From NCBI GenBank assembly GCA_039096225.1, contig JBBPEB010000007.1:1-64000 (forward strand): a stretch of 64,000 nucleotides of DNA, written 5' to 3'. The notes under the pieces are model-generated. The model saw only the letters and a program-made list of their open reading frames with translations. It ran no database searches and was not told the origin of the DNA. Every line of letters starts with the position of its first letter. Within the stretch, counting starts at the first letter, position 1. The translations under genes were made by a program, and so were the position numbers. Below, piece by piece: positions 1-11,100 of this stretch. This DNA comes from Blastocystis sp. Blastoise. Lineage: Eukaryota > Sar > Bigyra > Opalinata > Blastocystidae.

Positions 1-242
1 ATATAATATATATTTTATTTATTATGTATTTTGTTCTCTTGGTGTATTAATAGCTTTGTTGCTTTCGTATATATATATATATATATTTATACATAATCTT
101 TTTTTATTCTAATATTTCCCTTTTTTTTTTCTTTCACATTGGTATTCCTTTCTTGTAACTTTTATTGTGTTTTTCTATAATTTTATATATATATATATAT
201 TATTTTCTATTCATATATACTTATAATTACTTTTGTTTATCG

Positions 243-306
243 TATTTAAGCTCCATAATGGATGGATATATATATATATATACAGGTTCAAATCCTGGCT
301 TAAATA
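243..306 (+). ncRNA. tRNA-like element 1, copy 1
   Basis: A 9-nt end (TATTTAAGC, 243-251) pairs perfectly with GCTTAAATA (298-306), like an acceptor stem. Just inside it a D-arm-like stretch has the loop ATAATGGAT with the usual GG. A T-arm-like part has loop TTCAAAT closed by CAGG/CCTG, and GGTTCAAATCC is a good B-box. Between the D and T arms there is only an alternating AT run of about 15 nt, so no anticodon can be read. The AT run could fold on itself. Inference: tRNA-derived or organelle-like RNA, or a tRNA-derived repeat, not a working decoding tRNA. Confidence 0.5.
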
Positions 307-414
307 TTTTATTTTATTATATTCTTTTTATAATTAATTTTTATATTATAATTATATTATATATATATATATAGAAGATGAATTCAATATATTAAAATAT
401 ATTATTATTTTAAT

Positions 415-484
415 ATTTAATTTCTATAAATGGATAGAATATATAAATATTATATATATATCAGGTTCGATTCCTGACTTAAAT
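415..484 (+). ncRNA. tRNA-like element 2, copy 1
   Basis: Acceptor-like ATTTAAT (415-421) pairs with CTTAAAT (478-484) except for the innermost position. A D-arm-like stem TTCT/AGAA closes a loop ATAAATGGAT. The T arm is perfect: TCAGG/CCTGA around TTCGATT. The anticodon-arm position is an AT-rich run with no readable anticodon. It differs from element 1 in its D arm, so the two are separate elements repeated together. Confidence 0.45.
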
Positions 485-2128
485 TATTCTATTCTTTTAA
501 TTTATAATTATTATTCTATATATATAGAATTCAAATGTTTATCTAATCAATTATGTAATATATATAGTTATCTTCAATTATTTAATCATCAAGAAATCTC
601 TTTGTATTTACAAAAATTAAAAGATTTTCAAATAGTAATATAGTCTTCTAATTAATATTTCTTTCTTTTCTATCTTTATTTTCAATTCTCATGACAAATA
701 TCATCTTAATATGTTTATATCAACACTTCAGCACCAGTAATTAAAACATTTTTATATAAAATATGTTAATTTATTATCTTTTTTCAATTATAAATATTCA
801 TTATAACATATTAAACTTATATAAGCATACTACATAACTATTTTGATACACAATTCATCCATTCTTAAAAAATATTTTAGTCTATTTTTCAACTTTTAGT
901 CATACTAGTGTATACTATAGACTATTATTCAATGAATAGTATCAATTTTAATTCAAAAGAATAATATATGTTATTTAAAAATAATAAAATAAGAATAAAA
1001 AGAAAAATTACAATAAGAACTTTATCTTTCTTTTCAAACTTCTTCTTTTTATTTATTTATTATTTAGATACTCCTAATATTCATTATTTATTCATTTTTA
1101 TACTCATTATCATCTCTAGTCATCATATATATTTTTTATTTTATACTTTACTAAAACATTATCTTCTCATTCTTATTAATTATTTTCTTAAAGTTATTAT
1201 TATGTTTAATTCTTATTAATAATCACTTTATAAATTCATTTAACATGTTTTTATAAAGTATTTTAAACAAATCTTGTCAAAGACTCTCCTTCAACTATCT
1301 TCAAACTGTTCATGACTCAACTTTTTAATGATTTTAGTACTCTATTATTAATAGACTGTGACACTTTTCTTTAAAATATTCTTTTATACACACAATTCTT
1401 AACATTATTAAACTATTTTGTTTTTAAAACAAGTTATTATCATACACACATGCTTATTAGTCTATAATAACTTCATAAAAGTTATTTTTGTTTATTTAAG
1501 TCAACATGAGTGAATTCATAGTTTTTTACAAAATGTCTTTAAACTAAACTTTTATTTATTTAAATAGTATCTATATGTTAATTTACATTAATTGTATTTA
1601 TATTATATTATAAAAACTATTTTATGATATAAAAAATTAAATTTTAAAATAAAAAATAAAAATGATATACAATCAATTTTTCTTTTTTTATTATGTTTTT
1701 TTTATTAATATTATATATTATATATATATCCAATACACACACAACCTATATAATAATAATATATAATAAAATAAATAATATATACCTTATTAAAGGGTTA
1801 AACACCCTCTAGTTGAAAGAATAGTTTAGAAATTTTTGAATTTTTGTTATATTTTTTTTTACCTATTTTAATCATTTCTATACCTAATACTTACAAAGAA
1901 GACTCAATACTTCATTAAACACACTCAACTCATCCTATATATACTTTCTATATAAAAATAACTATATAATATAAAATATTTATACATAATCACCACAATT
2001 GTCTAATATAATATATACCTTAAAAAGTATTCCAATGATACTAAGACAACATAAATGATCCAAAATCATCGTAGAACATAGTTTATCATCATAAGTACCA
2101 AAACCAACACTACAAAGACAATGGGAAA

Positions 2129-2165
2129 AAGTGATGTTATGAATTTTCATTCATAAACATCACTT
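2129..2165. repeat. Hairpin in subtelomeric unit, copy 1
   Basis: Arms AAGTGATGTTATGAAT (2,129-2,144) and ATTCATAAACATCACTT (2,149-2,165) are complementary apart from one bulged base, with a 4-nt loop. The equivalent place in copy 2 has a different hairpin, so the fold, not the letters, is shared. Confidence 0.6.
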
Positions 2166-2540
2166 TCAACTTAATTAAAATCTTCCCATTCTTACCTTAA
2201 ACCTTTTCAAACGTAGTAATTCAAACAGATCCATGAATAGCACCACATTTCAACAAACCACAAGTATCCTAACACTATAAATAGCTACACATTCAAACTC
2301 AAGACAAGAATGGCGTCTATTTATTATTTAATATAAATAATATTTCATTATAAAAATAAAAATAAATATATAGAATTCATTAAATAAATAAAAATAAAAG
2401 AATTACCATTATAATTTAAAAAAAAAACAAAAAAAGTAAAGTAAAATATTAAAGCCTCTCAAAAAGGTCAACCACTTTTTTACCCTAATAACATTTTGGT
2501 TGACTTTTTTATTTTAATTCATTCTATTGGCTTATTTCAT

Positions 2541-3040
2541 CCTACAATCGTAGAATCGTAGACTCTACGATTCTAGGATTGTAGACAGCCAATCAAATTC
2601 ATTATCCTACAATCCTACAATCGTAGAATCGTAGACTCTACGATTGTAGACTACCAATCAAATTCATTATCTTATATTCTACAATCGTAGAATCGTAGAC
2701 TCTACGATTCTATGATTGTAGAAATGAAAAACTCTATTTTTATTGGATAAATCTTTTTTTATCCAATTATTTTCTTCTTTTTTCAATTCTACAATACCCA
2801 ATTATTTTATTTTATTTTTTTAACCAATTAAATTAATTATTTTCACCCTAATAAAATTTTGAGAACACTTCTTTTAAAACATTACCACTTTATTCTATCA
2901 TTTTTTTACCCTAATACTATTTTGGTTCACTTTTTTACCCTAATACTATTTTATTTCACTTTTTTTTAAACTTATTCTATTGGTTTATTTAATCCTACAA
3001 TCATACAATCCTAGACTCTACGATTCTACGATTCTAGACT
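2541..3040. repeat. Cluster of long inverted repeats, copy 1 (TCGTA type)
   Basis: Three near-perfect inverted repeats with arms of about 20 nt lie about 70 nt apart at 2,541-2,721, and a shorter fourth lies at 2,993-3,040. Arms are built from CTACAATC, TAGAATCG and their complements. Between them sits a shared spacer containing CCAATCAAATTCATTATC. The flanks carry several ACCCTAATA motifs that look like decayed telomere repeats. Confidence 0.7.
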
Positions 3041-3140
3041 ACCAATTAAATCAATAATATCTTTTTTTATCCAATTATATTTATAATATAATATATTTTT
3101 ATAACATAAATTAACATATTCTCAATATATATTTTTTTTT

Positions 3141-3176
3141 CCCTAACCCTAACCTAACCCTAACCCTAACCTAACC
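3141..3176 (+). repeat. Interstitial telomere-type repeats (CCCTAA/CCTAA)
   Basis: Six units mixing CCCTAA and CCTAA after a T-rich run. C-rich on the + strand, as at a left chromosome end. They close copy 1 of the subtelomeric unit. Confidence 0.85.
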
Positions 3177-3529
3177 TTTCTTATTTTTTCTTATATAGGC
3201 TCTATAGTGCAGTTAGTACCTGGATATTCTTCTATTCATTCTTTAAAAGGTATATATATATATATATATATATAATTACTATTATTCAACTATATAATTA
3301 TTTCTATTTTATAGAATTTTTTTCTCTTCTTAGATGATACTATTTATTTATATCTCTCTTTAGTCATTATTATATGTTTTTGGATTGTTCTTGGTCGTAT
3401 GGGCTACATTTTATTCTATATATATTATTTTTTTATATATATTTGTTTGTTTATATAATTATATATATATATATTGTTTTATATAATATATACTTCTATT
3501 GAACTTTATTATTACCCTTTTTTGGTTGT

Positions 3530-3550
3530 ATTTAAGCTCCATAATGGATG

Positions 3551-3594
<44 letters not shown>

Positions 3595-3616
3595 GGTTCA
3601 ACTCCTGACTTAAATC
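3530..3616 (+). ncRNA. tRNA-like element 1, copy 2
   Basis: Acceptor-like ATTTAAG (3,530-3,536) pairs perfectly with CTTAAAT (3,609-3,615). The D arm is a full CTCC/GGAG stem with loop ATAATGGAT. The T arm is a full 5-bp stem, TCAGG/CCTGA, with 7-nt loop TTCAACT. The stretch between D and T arms is an AT run of about 40 nt, longer than in copy 1, so this part expands as a microsatellite while the three stems are kept. Compared with copy 1, the T-stem outer pair is restored (T-A here, A-G mismatch there). Confidence 0.5.
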
Positions 3617-3755
3617 TTATATTTTATTATAATTCTATTATTATGTTTTATTTATAGTCTTTTTATAATTAATTTTTGTATTGTAATTCTATTATATATA
3701 TATATATATATAGAAGATGAATTCAATATATTAAATTAATTCAAAATGTATTATT

Positions 3756-3829
3756 ATTTAAGTTCTATAAATGGATAGAATATATATATATATATATATA
3801 TATTTCAGGTTCAATTCCTGACTTAAATT
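3756..3829 (+). ncRNA. tRNA-like element 2, copy 2
   Basis: Acceptor ATTTAAG (3,756-3,762) pairs perfectly with CTTAAAT (3,822-3,828). The D-arm stem TTCT/AGAA closes ATAAATGGAT. The T arm TCAGG/CCTGA closes TTCAATT. An AT run replaces the anticodon arm. This is the best-paired of the four copies of the two elements. A pol III B-box-like GGTTCAATTCC is present; the A-box is weak. Confidence 0.5.
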
Positions 3830-5471
3830 ATTATTCTATATATAGATTTCAAGTATCTATCAGCTCAAAATAATCAACTATATTTTATTATTAATATATA
3901 TATAGACATACTCAGTTAGTTTATCATCAAAGGTCTCATTGTTTTTATAAAAGAAAAAAATTAAATAATATTCAAATAATAAATAGTCTTCTAATTAATA
4001 TTTCTTTCTTTTCTATCTTTATTTTCAATTCTCATGACAAATATCATCTTAATATGTTTATATCAACACTTCAGCACCAGTAATTAAAACATTATTATAT
4101 AAAATAAACTAATTTATTATCTTTTTTCAATTATAAATATTCATTATAACATATTAAACTACTGTAAACATACTACATAACTATTTTGATACACAATTCA
4201 TCCATTCTTAAAAAATATTTTAGTCTATTTTTCAACTTTTAGTCATACTAGTGTATACTATAGACTATTATTCAATGAATAGTATCAATTTTAATTCAAA
4301 AGAATAATATATGTTATTTAAAATTAATAAAATGAGAATAAAAAGAAAAATTACAATAAGAACTTTATCTCTCATTTCAAACTTCTTGTTTTTATTTATT
4401 TATTATTTAGATACTCTTAATATTCATTATTTATTCATTTTTATATCTATTAAGATCTCTAGTCATCATATATATTTTTTATTTTATACTTTACTAAAAC
4501 ATTATCTTCTCATTCTTATTAATTATTTTCTTAAAGTTATTATTATGTTAAATTATTATTAATAATCACTTTATAAACTCATTTAACATGCTTTTATAAA
4601 ATATTTAAAACAAATCTTGTCAAAGACTCTCCTTCAACTATCTTCAAACTGTCTATAATTCAACTTTTTAATGACTTTAGTACTCTATTATTAATATTCT
4701 GTGACACTTTTCTTCAAAATATTCTTTTATACACACAATTCTTAGCATTATTAAACTATTTTGTTTTTAAAACAAGTTTTTATTACACCTATATGTTTAT
4801 TAGTCTATAATAACTTCATAAAAGTCATTTTTGTTTATTCAAGTCAACATGAGTGAATTCATAGTTTTTTACAAAATGTCTTTAAACTAAACTTTTATTT
4901 ATTTAAATAGTATCTATATGTTAATTTACATTGATTGTATTTATATTATACTATAATTATCATTTAAACATATTAAAAAATTAATTTTTTAAAATAAAAA
5001 ATAAAAAACATATTCAATTATTTCTTCTTTTTTTATTATGATATTTTTACTTTAATTATACACAAAATACATATTAAGCACACACACAACCTATATAATA
5101 ATAATATATAATAAAATAAATAATATATACAATTATAATTCATCAAAGAGCCTCTAGTTGAAAACAAAGTAGAAACATTTTGTAATTTTTAAGTAGTTTT
5201 TGTTTTCTATTTTGAATCGTTTCAACGATAAATATTGCTTAAATAATTTATATTTCATATTATATACATTCATAACCACCTATATAAACTTTATAAATAA
5301 AAAAATATATATAATATAAAATATTTCTAGACAATTAAGTTAATTGTCTATTTTTTACATACCTTGAAAAATTATAAGTTGACACTAACAGCACCCATTC
5401 ATCAAGATATCATCACACAACACCACTAACAACGAAAACAGCCAAAAGGAAGACCTAAAAAACGACACAAT

Positions 5472-5510
5472 ATACTGATGTCTAAACTTATCGTTCAAAG
5501 ACATCAGTAT
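5472..5510. repeat. Hairpin in subtelomeric unit, copy 2
   Basis: Arms ATACTGATGTCT (5,472-5,483) and AGACATCAGTAT (5,499-5,510) are perfectly complementary with a 15-nt loop. Position within the unit matches the hairpin at 2,129-2,165, but the arm sequence is largely different. Confidence 0.6.
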
Positions 5511-5934
5511 CATCGATACAGCATCTTACCTATTATAACAGTATAAAATAATATAAAATATAATAATATACCTAATTGGAAATCTTCCCATTCTTACCTT
5601 AAACTTCTTAAAACGCAAAATTTCAAGCAGATCCATGAATAGCACCACATTCTCACCTTTTACAAGAATCCATACACTATATCAAACCAACAATCCAACA
5701 CACATACCAACAATGGCGTCTGTTTACTTTTTTATATACATAATACTAACTTATAAATATAAAAATAATTATATAAAAATCAAAAACTTTAATAAAAATA
5801 ATTCATAAACTTTAAAAAGAAATAAAAAAAGTAAAGTAAAATATTAAAGCCTCTCAAAAAGGTCAACCACTTTTTTACCCTAATAACATTTTGGTTGACT
5901 TTTTTATTTTAATTCATTCTATTGGCTTATTTCA

Positions 5935-6434
5935 TCCTACAATTCTACAATTCTAGATTCTGGAATTCTAGAATTGTAAACTACCAATCATTTTCATTAT
6001 CCTACAATTCTACAATTCCAGAATCTAGAATTCTAGAATCCTACACTACCAATCAAATTCATTATCTTATATTTTATACTCTACAATTCTACAATCCTAG
6101 ATTCTAGAATTCTAGAATTCTAGACTACCAATTATATTTAATATATCTTTTATTATCCAATTATTTTATTTTTCTATAATTCTACAATACCCAATTAATT
6201 TATTCTATTCATTTTAACCAATTAAATTAATTATTTTCACCCTAATAAAATTTTTAAAACACTTCTTTTAAAATATTACCACTTTTTTCAACCAATTTTT
6301 AACCCTAATACTATTTTGGTTCACTTTTTTACCCTAATACAATTTTATTTCACTTTTTTTTTAATTCATTTTATTGGTTTATTTCATTCTACAATTCTAC
6401 AATCCTAGATTCTAGAATTCTAGAATTCTAGACT
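5935..6434. repeat. Cluster of long inverted repeats, copy 2 (TAGAATTCTA type)
   Basis: The matching cluster in copy 2 has the same number and spacing of inverted repeats and nearly the same spacers. The arms are now made of CTACAATTCTA and TAGAATTCTAG. Both arms of each hairpin have changed together relative to copy 1. The open frame at 5,922-6,107 is only a by-product of this palindromic sequence. Confidence 0.7.
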
Positions 6435-6534
6435 ACCAATTAAATCAATTATATCTTTTATTATCCAATTATATAACAAATATATAATATTATTATAACA
6501 TTTTATAACATACTCTCAGTATATATTTTTTTTT

Positions 6535-6565
6535 CCCTAACCCTAACCTAAACCCTAACCTAACT
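6535..6565 (+). repeat. Interstitial telomere-type repeats, second block
   Basis: About five CCCTAA, CCTAA or CCTAAA units after the same T-rich run, closing copy 2 of the subtelomeric unit. Same orientation as the block at 3,141. Confidence 0.8.
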
Positions 6566-6568
6566 CTA

Positions 6569-7500
6569 GAAGTCATAAATAATCATAAATATACATTATA
6601 TGTACAGATTATCAATTTTCAAAAATAATCATGGGAATTTATCAAATAACACTTTATAAGTCATAAATAATCATAAATGTGTCATTATATATAAAATTCT
6701 CAACTTTCATGAACAGTCACATATTATGTCACAAAACACCTATAAGTCATATGTACATATAACCCTAACTGTTTGAGTCAAATATATCTTAGTTTTTAAA
6801 AGAGACATTAAGATATCTTACATAGCACTCTATACCTCATATATATTAATCAGTATTTTGTTATCCATGAAAATATCTTAATTTCAAAAATAATCACGGG
6901 AATATATTAAATTATACTCTAAAAGTCGTAAATAACCATAAATATATCATCTTATGTACAGATTATTAATTTTCAAAAATAATCATGGAAATTTATCAAA
7001 TAAGACTCTATAAGTCATAAATAATCATAAAATTAGCATGATCCATAAAATGCTTGACTCTCATAAAATACCACTTAAATATGTTAAAGAAAACCTATAT
7101 GACTTATAATATACATAAGTCTATGGTTTTGTATGAAAATATAATAATTTTCTAAATAATTAATGAAATATCCCATATAACACTCTATACATCATATATA
7201 TACATAACTCTATCATTTTTATTAATAGATCTTACTTTCAAAAATAATCACGATTATCTATCAAATTTTACTTTGGATAACATAAATAATCATAAATGTA
7301 TCATTATATTTAAAATCATCAACTTTCAAAAATAATCACGGGAATTTATTCAATTTTACTCTAGAACTCTTCAATAATTATAAATATATCATTTTATATA
7401 TATATATATAATCAAGTTTAGAACATAATCACGATTATTCATCAAATTACACTCAAAAAGTCATAAATTTCATAAATACTTCATTATATATAAAAATGAT
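6569..7500. repeat. Degenerate satellite, unit about 88 bp
   Basis: Motifs recur in fixed order: AGTCATAAATAATCATAAAT, then ATTATATGTACAGATTATC or a variant, then TTTCAAAAATAATCATGGG, then TTTATCAAATAACACTCTA. Clear starts are at about 6,569, 6,658, 6,924, 7,011 and 7,269. Later units are badly decayed. It begins right after the second telomere-type block. No coding potential seen. Confidence 0.65.
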
Positions 7501-10060
7501 TACTTATTAATTTTTTTGTTATGAATGACTTATCAAGTCTCCTATATACTCCTAGGTACTCATTATTATCTATATGACTTACATACACCTATACTAGAAC
7601 AAAACATTACACTTATTTGTCATATTAGACTCTTAGCTACTATTTATTCTACCTAATTTTGTTTTATATATAAATTAAGCTTCTTTAGTCAATATTCACG
7701 ATTATTTATAAATATTATAGTAATAAATCGAATTATTCATAAATTCTATATTTTCTATTGATTATCATCTAACTTTATTATTCTTTACACAAAAAAATCA
7801 AATATATCAATTCTAAAAACAATAGTATTTGCTACAAAAAAATTAATTTTTATAATTATTTGTAATTATATGTATATATATACATATATTCATTATTATT
7901 CTATCTTATCAACATTAATTAACATAATTCTAATGAATATCATAAATATTTTATAAAGCATTCATTACTAATTGAATTATTCAATATAAATAATATATTT
8001 CCATACAATCAGAAATAAATTTATAATATATCATTTTAATTCTTTTTTTTAATTTATATATTTATACATTTTAAAAACTAATATAATTTCTTAACATATA
8101 TTATAAATAATTTTATATATATATAACAAACTATAAATTTTAATAGCATCTTTTCTATTATTCAAATAGATATATTTACATATATAATAAATTCATATAT
8201 ATATATGATTATCTTCATTCATTATTATATATATGTATAAATAAAAAGTAATATTATTTATAAGAATATTTCTAATACTAAACAATTTCTATTCAATATT
8301 TTTTCATCAATTGATTAATTCATATAAAATATTATTTTAATTTATTATTCAATTATTTAAATAGAATTTTATATTAATATTTAATAAAAATTATATTTTT
8401 AAATCATTTTCATTATTTTAATTTTTTAATTTAAATATCATTCATAAATCAATATTTATTTTCATTTAAAAATTACATATATATTTATTAATTAAAAATT
8501 TTTCTTATTAATTAATAAATATATTTGTTTCTAATATTTTTTATATTAATTTAATAGTATTATTCATTATATTATTTATTATAAAGCAATAATTATTATT
8601 AAATATAATTCATCATATTAAATGTAAAATAACTTTATAATATAAAATATTATCATAAATTAATTTGGAAATAATCATTTTTAATAAAAATATATTTATA
8701 TTATATATTCAAAAACTATTTCATTTATATTTTATTAATATATTTATTCAATATATATATATATAAATATAATTTATATTTAAAAAATATTTCTATTATC
8801 ACATTTAAATGAATTCTTTTATATTAATATAACTTATTCATAATTTAATCCATTTTTATAAATAAATAATTAAATAATTAAACTACATAAAAATTATAAA
8901 AAATTCATTTAATCTTAATAAAAATCAAATATCTTATTCAAAGAATAATTTATTATCAAATATATTTTGAATTCCATATTATTAATAGAATATCAAATGA
9001 ATAAATAAAATATAAAAAATAATTTATAAATAAATGAATGTAAATATTATTTTAAAAATATTTAATTCATTATTTAAATAAATAATTTAATACATAATTC
9101 TTATCTTTTATTTATTAATGCTTCAATATCATTAAAATCATTAACATTATAATAAATATCATATTAATTAAATAATTATATTTATAAATATAAATATAAA
9201 TTCATTTAATAAAAATAAATCATTGACATTAAAATATATAAAAAATATTTTATAAAACAATTTATATATATTTTATAATAATAAAATAAATTAAAATATA
9301 ATATTTGAATCTATTATAATTCTATATCAACACATATGTATTTTCTACGTATTATCATTTAATATAAATTTTTATTTAAATTTATAACACTACAATGTTT
9401 TATATATTTTAAGAATTAGTTAAAATACTTTATTAATAAAAAAACATTTATCACTCTAAGAATAATTTCTTTTAATATTATATATATATTTCTAATTAAA
9501 AATAATCTATTTTAAAACTATACATAATAAAAATAATAATAATATATATCTATAAAAATAAATATTATTTTTTTTATTAATATTTATTTATATAATAAAA
9601 ATTTTAAAAGAATGGTTTTGATTATCTATATATGATAAATAATTCTTTAATATTACTAATTTATGGATTATCATTAATAATATATATAAAACTTATATGT
9701 ATATATAACACATAATTAAAAATGAATTTATGACACTAAAATCTATTCCAAAACAAGAATTACAAAAAATGTTTTCTTTTAAAATTTTATTTTTTTTTCA
9801 TATATTAATTTTATTTATATCTAAAAAATAGCAAATTAAAATTTTTGAATTATTTCTATTTAACTTCTTTTACAATTCTAAATATTTCATAGAATTATTT
9901 ATTTACTATTCATAATTTAAAAGAAAAATTAGTTTGTTTTTATTTCCTTATAAGTGATCACTATACAACATTAATATAATTTTTTAATTATTTTACTTTA
10001 TATAGATTCTTTGACATATAGAACATTTTCACTAATAGATATTTTTTTGTTTTCTTTTTT
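7501..10060. other. AT-rich gene-free stretch
   Basis: Extremely AT-rich, with short poly-A/T and AT runs and no open frame, exon-like block or RNA structure that I can support. The repeated CATTC/ATTCAT flavour of the satellite fades out here. Confidence 0.6.
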
Positions 10061-11100
10061 TAAATGACCTTTAGTCTGATTACTATCATCCTCTAGAAAA
10101 ACACAAATAGAAATAAAAAATCACATTGTGACTGTAGAGTCAACACCAAATAACGTATATGACACCACTATCAGACCCAATATTTTTTTAAGAAGCAATT
10201 TCAGAAATTTATTTGGTTCTAACCCTAAGCAAATAAAAATTCACGAAAAATAAAACATATATATTATTTAATTAACATAATATGGGTATTAATGATATAT
10301 AAAAGGGTTTAATAAGTCATTTCATATTTAATTAATATCCTTTTTAATCCCAAAACAACTCATTTTCATTTAATAGTATTATAAACAGAAAAATAATAAA
10401 CTAACAAAAAAGAATACATAAATAATTAATAAACTAACATAGATTTTTTATTATATGTTTAGTATTCATGCAGAGTGTTGTTTTTTGACCATTTTTAAAG
10501 ACTATAGAAATGTAATTATAGAAATATTGATAATTTAATAATAATAAATTATACACCTTATAAAAGCACATCAAACATCATCTTATCTTCAATTATATGA
10601 TTATTTTAAAAGACTATATACAGTTTAAAATAAAAAGGAATAAAACAATTATAAATAATATATATTAAACGCACACATCAATTAATGATTACACTTCAAG
10701 GACCACCAGCTAAAAAAAGCCAACTATAACTATTATATAAAAATATTTAAAGCATACATTTCAAAGTAAGTCATTCCTGATCAGTAGAGCACCAAAAACA
10801 AAGTTATAACTGTAGAGAGTAGATAAATAGAGAAATAAGAATATATCTTCATCCAAGAGAAAAAATTGTGTTCGTCTCCTATTTATTTAAGTCATAAATG
10901 ATAACTATATAATAAATTATATAAAAAAATAGTGATACATACCATTATAAATCAAAAAAAAAACAATCGTAAAAAATCAATAATAAAATAATTTATGTGA
11001 AAAACTTTTATGTCAAATAATAATCCAACCTCTAACCCTAAAATATGTATAAATTTTTTATATATACGAAAACTCTAAAAATTCTACCCTATGATGATTT
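10061..11100. repeat. Possible third, strongly decayed copy of part of the subtelomeric unit
   Basis: Slightly richer in G and C than its surroundings. It has weak matches to the hairpin-to-inverted-repeat part of the two clear copies: a stretch near 10,755-10,800 (ATTTCAA...AGAGCACCA) like 5,620-5,650, then a CGTCTCCTATTTATTTAAG segment near 10,874 like the GGCGTCT segments at 2,312 and 5,714. AACCCTAA motifs occur near 10,214 and 11,032. Low confidence: this is by-eye similarity only. Confidence 0.3.

Larger units (their letters stand above)
1..3178. repeat. Subtelomeric tandem unit, copy 1 (left edge cut by window)
   Basis: First of two tandem copies of a unit of about 3.3 kb. Stretches such as 660-1,580 match 3,990-4,910 with only scattered changes, at an offset near 3,343. 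In order it holds two tRNA-like elements (243-306 and 415-484), a conserved AT-rich tract, a hairpin (2,129-2,165), a set of long inverted repeats (2,541-2,721 and 2,993-3,040) and a closing CCCTAA/CCTAA block (3,141-3,176). No credible protein gene was found. The order and the telomere-type block mark it as subtelomeric. Whether more copies lie to the left cannot be seen. Confidence 0.85.
3179..6566. repeat. Subtelomeric tandem unit, copy 2
   Basis: Second copy of the unit, with the same order of parts: tRNA-like elements at 3,530-3,616 and 3,756-3,829, the matching AT tract, a hairpin at 5,472-5,510, inverted repeats at 5,935-6,124 and 6,386-6,434, and a CCCTAA-type block at 6,535-6,565. 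Most of the unit is highly similar to copy 1. Parts of about 1,780-2,330 and 2,540-3,050, against 5,130-5,730 and 5,930-6,440, have diverged strongly in sequence while keeping their inverted-repeat layout. Confidence 0.85.

Noticed and set aside
968-1219. 83-aa open frame repeated at 4,311-4,562
   Set aside because: Changes between the copies are mostly amino-acid altering and no slower than in the flanks; hydrophobic low-complexity reading from AT-rich sequence.
2541-2725. Regularly spaced repeats that could be taken for a CRISPR array
   Set aside because: Spacers are nearly identical to each other, repeats are long palindromes, there are no cas genes, and the window is eukaryotic.
5922-6107. 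61-aa open frame
   Set aside because: It is the inverted-repeat cluster read as protein.
10336-10345. Perfect ATATCCTTTT U12-like 5' site
   Set aside because: No coding sequence or branch site around it; expected by chance in AT-rich DNA.
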